Source: an uncultured Actinomyces sp.
GTDB lineage: Bacteria; Actinomycetota; Actinomycetes; Actinomycetales; Actinomycetaceae
Assembly: GCA_915069725.1 (NCBI GenBank)
Contig: CAJZFF010000031.1
Location: 1 to 10,538, forward strand
Length of the DNA: 10,538 nucleotides
Direction: 5' to 3'
Both the position numbers and the translations under genes were made by a program. Under the pieces are notes generated by a model, which was not told the origin of the DNA, ran no database searches, and saw nothing but the letters and a program-made list of their open reading frames with translations. Shown here piece by piece: positions 6,301 to 10,538 of this stretch (positions are counted from its first letter, which is position 1; every line of letters begins with the position of its first letter).

Positions 6301-7516
6301 TTGTGGCCTCCAGCCACGTCGTCGTCGCCGGGGGTACGAGTGGACGCCCCTCCTCCTGGCGCAGGGGCTGGGAGGATAGGAGAACCTTGGCCTCGGCCGG
6401 CAAGGTGACGGGGGAGTCGGAGGTGTTGACGACGACCAGGACGCCACGCACCAGGAAGGAGAGGGCCTGGGGCGGGCACCACTCCAGCCCGGTGACGAAG
6501 GCCAGGGGAGCGCAGGCCAGGTTGTACTCGTGCCGAACGTGGGCCGCGTGGCGCACGGTCGCAGTCGGAGAGCCGAACTGAGAGGACTGCACCTGCGTGT
6601 GCTCAGCCACCATGTCGGCCAGCTCCAGGGGAGCGGTCGGCTTGTCGGAGTCGGACAGGGCGATCTCATCGCCCTGACGTAGGTAGAGCGAGCCGGGCAG
6701 GGCCAGCATCATGGCCTGCAGGGCGAGCCCTCGACGCAGCCGTTCCTCGTGGTCGACGGAGTACCAGCGCTGCCCGTCGCCCGGATCCAGGTGCTCGGAG
6801 AGAATGTGGGGAGGCAGGAATCGCCAGGTGGGGGGTGCCCCGAAGCGGTCGTGCTCGTCCAGCGACCGGGTCAGGTGGGACGTGAGCGACTCGGCGTTCC
6901 ACCGTGTCAGTGTCAGGCAGTCGTCGCGCAAGTGGTGCACCCAGTCGTCCTGGAGGTGATGACGCAGTGACTCCGGGTAGTCGGCGGTCACGTCGGCACC
7001 GATGATGCCCTCGTCGACGTACTCGGCCAACTGGCCGTGCAGCATGGCGCAGTAGGTGCTGAGTCGATCCAGCCGGATTCCGCTGGTGAGCTGGGGAGGC
7101 ACGATCGTGCCCAGGTCGATGCCGGCCGCACCGGCTTGCAGGTAGGCCTCCGAACGGCGTAGCAGGTCGTCAGCGGCGCCTTCGAGGCCGGTGACGAAGC
7201 CGGTGGTCTGCTTGGCGTAGGGTCCTGTGATCGGACCCAGCGCACCGGAGATGCGCACGATGGTGCGCAGCCCCTGCTCCCCGGCCTCGTCGATGAAGCG
7301 GCGGATCGAGTCCATCTCGGTGTCGATGTCGAGCAGGCTCGGACGGATGAGTACCGCGTCCATGCCCAGGTAGCGGGCGTGCTTGATGATGGGATCGGTG
7401 CGGTCCAGCTCGGCTGCTCCCAGGGCAGGTGAGGGGATCTCGTAGACCAGTGCGTGGCGCCACCACTCTTCCGGACCGTCGTAGGGCCGGTGAACGAGGG
7501 TTGTGGTGGTGGTCAC
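6290..7516 (-). CDS. GH13-fold protein of the maltose locus, predicted catalytically inactive
   Basis: The 408-aa cytosolic protein begins at GTG (7514-7516), behind GGAAGGGAG. It keeps fold markers of GH13 alpha-glucosidases: EEWWRHALVYEI (16-27; family WWxxAVIYQI), YLGMDAVLIRPS (49-60), and LRRGLALQAMMLALPGSLYLRQGDEIAL (260-287, marker end QGDEIAL for QGEELGL). The catalytic regions have decayed. Region I DxVxNH is RISGAL (87-92). The nucleophile motif GFRxD is GIDLG (132-136) with Gly136 for Asp. The acid/base motif GE is GADV with Ala174. The NHD motif is PPH with His237 for Asp. Family enzymes are usually about 550 aa, so it is also shorter, with little room for domain B. No signal peptide is visible. 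A sugar-binding, scaffolding or regulatory role is possible but unproven. The ORF is intact over 400 codons, which argues against simple decay. Fold assignment is good; inactivity is by-eye alignment. Confidence 0.8.
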   Translation of the reverse strand: MTTTTTLVHRPYDGPEEWWRHALVYEIPSPALGAAELDRTDPIIKHARYLGMDAVLIRPSLLDIDTEMDSIRRFIDEAGEQGLRTIVRISGALGPITGPYAKQTTGFVTGLEGAADDLLRRSEAYLQAGAAGIDLGTIVPPQLTSGIRLDRLSTYCAMLHGQLAEYVDEGIIGADVTADYPESLRHHLQDDWVHHLRDDCLTLTRWNAESLTSHLTRSLDEHDRFGAPPTWRFLPPHILSEHLDPGDGQRWYSVDHEERLRRGLALQAMMLALPGSLYLRQGDEIALSDSDKPTAPLELADMVAEHTQVQSSQFGSPTATVRHAAHVRHEYNLACAPLAFVTGLEWCPPQALSFLVRGVLVVVNTSDSPVTLPAEAKVLLSSQPLRQEEGRPLVPPATTTWLEATTVA

Positions 7517-7525
7517 GGCAGGTGT

Positions 7526-7534
7526 CTCCCTTCC
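7526..7534 (-). promoter_or_regulatory. Ribosome binding site of the GH13-like gene (fixes its start)
   Basis: GGAAGGGAG on the minus strand ends nine bases before the GTG at 7516-7514. Longer in-frame starts up to 7684 would place this site inside the coding region and add a low-complexity Pro/Thr stretch with no family similarity. Confidence 0.75.
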
Positions 7535-7595
7535 GCCGGGCATGTGCCTGGGGACTTGACGTCCAAGAAGTGATTCATCGATGTGAGGAGGGTGC

Positions 7596-7606
7596 GTGGT
7601 GACCAC
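7596..7606. promoter_or_regulatory. Perfect 11-bp inverted repeat between divergent genes
   Basis: GTGGT and ACCAC flank a single central base in the 198-bp region between the GH13-like gene and dgt. The site lies about 80 bp upstream of the GH13-like start, a plausible operator position. No clear -35/-10 pair for the GH13-like gene could be recognised around it. Function is inferred from position only. Confidence 0.3.
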
Positions 7607-7643
7607 AAGCTGGAGGGATCGGGTACCGGTGCTCCCCTGGGAT

Positions 7644-7670
7644 GGTGTCGGAGGTGTCGGAGGTGTCGGA
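7644..7670. repeat. Three tandem copies of a 9-bp repeat
   Basis: GGTGTCGGA occurs three times without mismatch, back to back, in the divergent intergenic region. The unit length of nine keeps any overlapping reading frame open, which explains the PTPPTPP-like stretch in the minus-strand extension. It may be a slippage-prone tract or spaced protein contacts. Confidence 0.8.
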
Positions 7671-7702
7671 ATGGTGACGACCATGGTAACCCGCTTCTGC
7701 GC

Positions 7703-7714
7703 TACCTTGTGACT
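7703..7714 (+). promoter_or_regulatory. dgt -10 box, probable leaderless start
   Basis: TACCTT (7703-7708) lies exactly six bases before the ATG at 7715. This spacing puts the transcription start on the A of the start codon. No Shine-Dalgarno sequence is seen upstream, and no convincing -35 box was found. Leaderless mRNAs are common in actinobacteria. Confidence 0.55.
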
Positions 7715-9034
7715 ATGTCAGCGCAGAAATCTGGATCCGAACCTGTGCGTATCGACGGACGAGACGCCCTTGACCTGTCCGGGTACCGGGTGCAGGACGT
7801 GGAGCGCTTCGTTCACGAGCAGGCGAAGAACCCTCAGCGCACCCCTTTTGAACGCGACCGGGCTCGGGTCCTGCACTCCTCGGCGCTGCGGCGTCTGGGG
7901 GCCAAGACCCAGGTGCTGGGGCCTGCCGCTGACGACTTCGTGCGCACCCGGCTCACCCACTCCCTGGAAGTGGCGCAGGTGGGGCGCGCCCTGGGACAGG
8001 CGCTGGGATGCGACCCCGACGTCGTCGACACCGCCTGCCTGTCCCATGACCTGGGCCATCCTCCCTACGGGCACAACGGTGAGAAGGCGCTCGACGTCGT
8101 GGCCCGCCAGATCGGGGGCTTCGAGGGTAATGCCCAGACCTTCCGGATCCTCACTCGGCTGGAGCCCAAGACCCTTGACGCAGCCGGGCGGCCGGTCGGC
8201 GTCAATCTGACGCGGGCCAGTCTCGACGCCGTCGCCAAGTACCCGTGGCTCAAGGGGAGGGGGCCGGGTGGACCGAGCGGGCGCAGTGCGCGCAAGTACT
8301 CCGCCTACGACGACGACGCCGAGATCTTCGCCTGGATGCGTCAGGGGGCTCCGGAGGGCAGGCGCTGCATCGAGGCGCAGATCATGGACCTGTCCGACGA
8401 CGTCGGCTACTCCGTCCACGACGTCGAGGACGCGATCGCCCTGGGGCGCCTGGACCCGGCCTGCCTGACCGACCCCAAGGAGGTCGATGAGCTGCTCGAG
8501 GCCACGCGGGCCTGGTACGGCACTGACCTGAGCGCCGACGCCCTCGGAGCGGCTTTCGAGAGGTTGTCCGACCAGCCCTACTGGATCCGCTCCTACAACG
8601 GCTCGGTGGCCGACGCAGCGCACCTGAAGAACCTCACCAGCGAGATCATCGGACGCTTCGTCTCCGCGGTCGCCTCCGCCAGCCGCCAGACCTACGGCGA
8701 CGGGCCACTGACTCGCTACGAGGCCGAGCTCGTCATCCCCGAGGAGACGGCCGCGGAGATCCTCCTGCTCAAGGGCATTGCCGTGCGCTACGTCATGGAG
8801 CCGCGGGAGCACGAGCCGGTCTACCTGCGCCAGCGCACCCTCATCTTCGACCTCGCCGACGTCCTCATGACCGGCGGCGGGAAGGGCATCGACCCGGTTC
8901 TGCTCGATGTCTGGCACCGGGCCGAGAACGACGATGCGCGCCTGCGGGTGGTGGTCGACCAGATCGCCTCCCTGACGGACACCTCCGCGCGGGCCTGGCA
9001 CGCCCGGCTGTGCGGCATGTTCTCCGAGGTCTAG
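7715..9034 (+). CDS. dgt: Deoxyguanosinetriphosphate triphosphohydrolase-like protein (dGTPase)
   Basis: The 439-aa HD-superfamily enzyme hydrolyses dNTPs, dGTP in the best-known cases, to deoxynucleoside and triphosphate, and so affects dNTP pools. The metal-binding HD set is visible: H82 in RLTHSLEVAQVG, H111-D112 in SHDLGHPPYGHNGE (110-123, the family hallmark), and D225 or D229 in MDLSDDVGYSVHDVEDA. Residues 46-69 (ERDRARVLHSSALRRLGAKTQV, marker end TQV) match the conserved N-terminal region, and DQIASLTDTSA (415-425) the C-terminal motif. The ATG at 7715 was chosen because similarity begins soon after it and a -10 box lies six bases before; an upstream in-frame start at 7583 would run through intergenic repeats. 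A Gly/Ser/Arg stretch (181-193) looks like a loop. dgt followed by dnaG is a common actinobacterial pair; here they are 69 bp apart with a separate promoter candidate for dnaG. Confidence 0.94.
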   Translation: MSAQKSGSEPVRIDGRDALDLSGYRVQDVERFVHEQAKNPQRTPFERDRARVLHSSALRRLGAKTQVLGPAADDFVRTRLTHSLEVAQVGRALGQALGCDPDVVDTACLSHDLGHPPYGHNGEKALDVVARQIGGFEGNAQTFRILTRLEPKTLDAAGRPVGVNLTRASLDAVAKYPWLKGRGPGGPSGRSARKYSAYDDDAEIFAWMRQGAPEGRRCIEAQIMDLSDDVGYSVHDVEDAIALGRLDPACLTDPKEVDELLEATRAWYGTDLSADALGAAFERLSDQPYWIRSYNGSVADAAHLKNLTSEIIGRFVSAVASASRQTYGDGPLTRYEAELVIPEETAAEILLLKGIAVRYVMEPREHEPVYLRQRTLIFDLADVLMTGGGKGIDPVLLDVWHRAENDDARLRVVVDQIASLTDTSARAWHARLCGMFSEV

Positions 9035-9091
9035 CCGTACTGGTCGGGGAGCCCCCTTCAAGCCCTGGCGCAGGATGTCGGTAGCCTCGCC

Positions 9092-9103
9092 TACGATGAC
9101 CCT
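9092..9103 (+). promoter_or_regulatory. dnaG -10 box, probable leaderless start
   Basis: TACGAT (9092-9097) precedes the GTG at 9104 by exactly six bases, the same geometry as at dgt. The 69-bp dgt-dnaG gap has no Shine-Dalgarno sequence in front of the GTG. TACGAT matches the actinobacterial -10 pattern TAnnnT well; a -35 box is not obvious. Confidence 0.55.
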
Positions 9104-10538
9104 GTGGCGGGACTGATCAGGCGTGAGGACATCGAGGCGGTGCGCGAGCGCGCCAGGCTTGAGGACGTCGTCGGCGAGCACGTGACCCTCAAGAGCGCCG
9201 GCGTCGGCTCGCTCAAGGGGCTGTGCCCCTTCCACGACGAACGCACCCCCTCCTTCCACGTCCGCCCCCAGCTCGGTTACTGGCACTGCTTCGGCTGCGG
9301 TGAGGGCGGTGACGTCATCACCTTCATCGAGAAGATCCACCACCTCGGATTCGCCGAGGCCGTCGAGTACCTCGCCGACCGCACCGGGGTCCAGCTGCGC
9401 TACGAGGAGGGCGGTGCGGTACGGCGCGGGGTCGAGCCGGGCACTCGGCAGCGCCTCATGGACGCCAACCGCCTGGCCGAGGCCTGGTTCCGCGAGCAGC
9501 TCGCCACCCCGGAGGCACAGCCGGGGCGGGACTTCCTCACGTCCCGGGGCTTCGACCGCCATGCCGCCGCACACTTCGGCGTCGGCTATGCGCCCGCCGG
9601 ATGGGACAACCTCGCCCGCTACCTGCGCGGCTCCGGCTACACCGAGGCCGAGCTGGTCGACTCCGGCCTGTGCAGCCGGGGCGGGCAGGACGGGCGCCGC
9701 GTCTACGACCGCTTCCGCGGCCGCCTCATCTGGCCCATCCGGGACGTCACCGGAGCCACCGTCGGCTTCGGGGCGCGCAAGCTCTTGGAGGAGGACCAGG
9801 GCCCCAAGTACCTCAACACCCCCGAGACCCCCGTCTTCCACAAGAGCCAGGTCCTCTACGGGCTGGACCTGGCCAAGCGGGAGGTCGCCCGCTCCCACCG
9901 GATCGTCGTCGTCGAGGGCTACACCGACGTCATGGCCGCCCACCTGTCCGGGGTGACCACGGCCGTGGCCACGTGCGGGACCGCCTTCGGTGCGGACCAT
10001 GTGCGGGTCGTGCGCCGCCTGCTGGGGGATGTGGACGACCCTGCGGCGGGAGTGGTCACCGGTCAGGGGCGCGAGGCCCGTGGCGGCGAGGTCATCTTCA
10101 CCTTCGATGGTGACGCGGCCGGCCAGAAGGCCGCGCTGCGCGCCTACGCCGAGGACCAGCGCTTCGCCACCCAGACCTTCGTCGCCGTCGACCCCGGCGG
10201 CCTGGACCCCTGCGACCTGCGCATGAAGGAGGGGGATTCGGGCATCCCGCGCCTGCTGTCCAGGCGGGTGCCGCTGTTCGAGTTCGTGATCCGCACCTCC
10301 CTGTCCCACCTGGACCTGGACACCTCCGAGGGTCGGGTCCGGGGCCTGCGCTCGGCGGCGCCGGTGGTGGCCGGCATCCGGGACCGGGCGCTCAAGCGCG
10401 AGTACACCCGACGGCTCGCCGGATGGCTGGGACTACCCGATGCTGAGGTCCACGCGGCAGTCCAGGCCGCAGGGAGGCGAGGGGCACAGCCCAGCGCTGC
10501 GCGGGGCGGTCAGTGGCCCACCGACGAGACCGCCGGCC
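9104..10538 (+). CDS. dnaG: DNA primase DnaG (3' end outside window)
   Basis: The primase makes RNA primers for chromosome replication on the lagging strand. The visible 478 residues start at GTG 9104 with [17 protein letters not shown]. The CHC2 zinc domain has Zn ligands C41, H44, C62 and C65 ([13 protein letters not shown], then [13 protein letters not shown]). The catalytic core continues with DFLTSRGF (143-150), [21 protein letters not shown] (204-214) and [16 protein letters not shown] (233-248). The Toprim domain shows [13 protein letters not shown] (268-280, Glu271) and [13 protein letters not shown] (332-344, Asp335 and Asp337), followed by GGLDPCDLR (365-373). A Gly/Asp-rich stretch of about 20 residues (308-328) sits between RVVRRLL and the DGD motif. 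Pro/Ala/Gly-rich sequence follows at the right edge. The helicase-binding C-terminal domain is not in view. The reading frame is open to base 10538. Confidence 0.95.
   Translation, partial: MAGLIRREDIEAVRERARLEDVVGEHVTLKSAGVGSLKGLCPFHDERTPSFHVRPQLGYWHCFGCGEGGDVITFIEKIHHLGFAEAVEYLADRTGVQLRYEEGGAVRRGVEPGTRQRLMDANRLAEAWFREQLATPEAQPGRDFLTSRGFDRHAAAHFGVGYAPAGWDNLARYLRGSGYTEAELVDSGLCSRGGQDGRRVYDRFRGRLIWPIRDVTGATVGFGARKLLEEDQGPKYLNTPETPVFHKSQVLYGLDLAKREVARSHRIVVVEGYTDVMAAHLSGVTTAVATCGTAFGADHVRVVRRLLGDVDDPAAGVVTGQGREARGGEVIFTFDGDAAGQKAALRAYAEDQRFATQTFVAVDPGGLDPCDLRMKEGDSGIPRLLSRRVPLFEFVIRTSLSHLDLDTSEGRVRGLRSAAPVVAGIRDRALKREYTRRLAGWLGLPDAEVHAAVQAAGRRGAQPSAARGGQWPTDETAG

Noticed and set aside
7517..7684. 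N-terminal extension of the GH13-like protein up to the ATG at 7684
   Set aside because: The added segment is Pro/Thr-rich, partly encoded by the tandem 9-bp repeat, and the best ribosome binding site would lie inside it.
7583..7714. N-terminal extension of dgt to 7583
   Set aside because: The added 44 residues resemble no dGTPase and cross the intergenic repeat; the ATG at 7715 follows a -10 box at leaderless spacing.
9035..9103. Possible terminator after dgt (GGGGAGCCCC region)
   Set aside because: The stem would be only three or four pairs with a tiny loop and no T-run, too weak to call.
7718..10309. Very long minus-strand open frame of 863 codons opposite dgt and dnaG
   Set aside because: It is the mirror of two strongly supported genes with intact HD, zinc and Toprim motifs. 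The product is Gly/Asp/Val/Ala-rich without recognisable domains, as expected for the complement of GC-rich codons.
1..10538. CRISPR array, insertion sequence, tRNA, rRNA or prophage genes
   Set aside because: No regularly spaced repeats, terminal inverted repeats with transposase, cloverleaf or phage-like proteins were recognised; the only tandem repeat is the 27-bp tract at 7644-7670.

Overview
This window is GC-rich chromosomal DNA from a high-GC Gram-positive bacterium, most likely Actinomyces or a close relative. The reasons are the strongly G/C-ending codons, the actinobacterial style of the dGTPase-primase pair, GTG starts, start codons placed directly after -10 boxes, and the overall feel of the protein sequences. 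The genus is inference; the phylum-level call is firmer.

Layout from left to right. (1) 1-1017, plus strand: the C-terminal part of a glycerate kinase-like protein that enters from outside the window and has lost several family motifs. (2) 1060-7516, minus strand: a maltose/maltodextrin locus. In transcription order it holds a GH13-fold protein without recognisable catalytic residues (7516-6290), the binding lipoprotein MalE (6177-4891), the permeases MalF (4801-3227) and MalG (3199-2270), and a LacI-family repressor, MalR (2073-1060). (3) 7517-7714: a divergent intergenic region with a triplicated 9-bp repeat and a perfect 11-bp inverted repeat. (4) 7715-10538, plus strand: dgt (dNTP triphosphohydrolase) followed by dnaG (primase), which runs off the right edge.

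How the parts work together. MalE would capture maltose or maltodextrin outside the membrane and hand it to the MalF-MalG channel. No ATPase gene is present, so a shared MsmK/MalK-type ATPase encoded elsewhere is expected. MalR probably represses the locus. The malE upstream region has a convincing AT-rich sigma70-type promoter followed at once by a 16-bp palindrome, a good place for an operator. Hairpins between GH13-like and malE, at the malF ribosome binding site, and between malG and malR could set different expression levels along the locus. dgt and dnaG belong to nucleotide housekeeping and replication. Both lack a Shine-Dalgarno sequence and both have a TAnnnT box exactly six bases before the start codon, which suggests leaderless transcripts.

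The most unusual content is the GH13-like pseudoenzyme in the maltose locus. By eye, all three catalytic carboxylates are replaced while the fold-defining flanking motifs survive. No CRISPR array, insertion sequence, tRNA or rRNA was seen, and no gene-free stretch exceeds about 200 bases.
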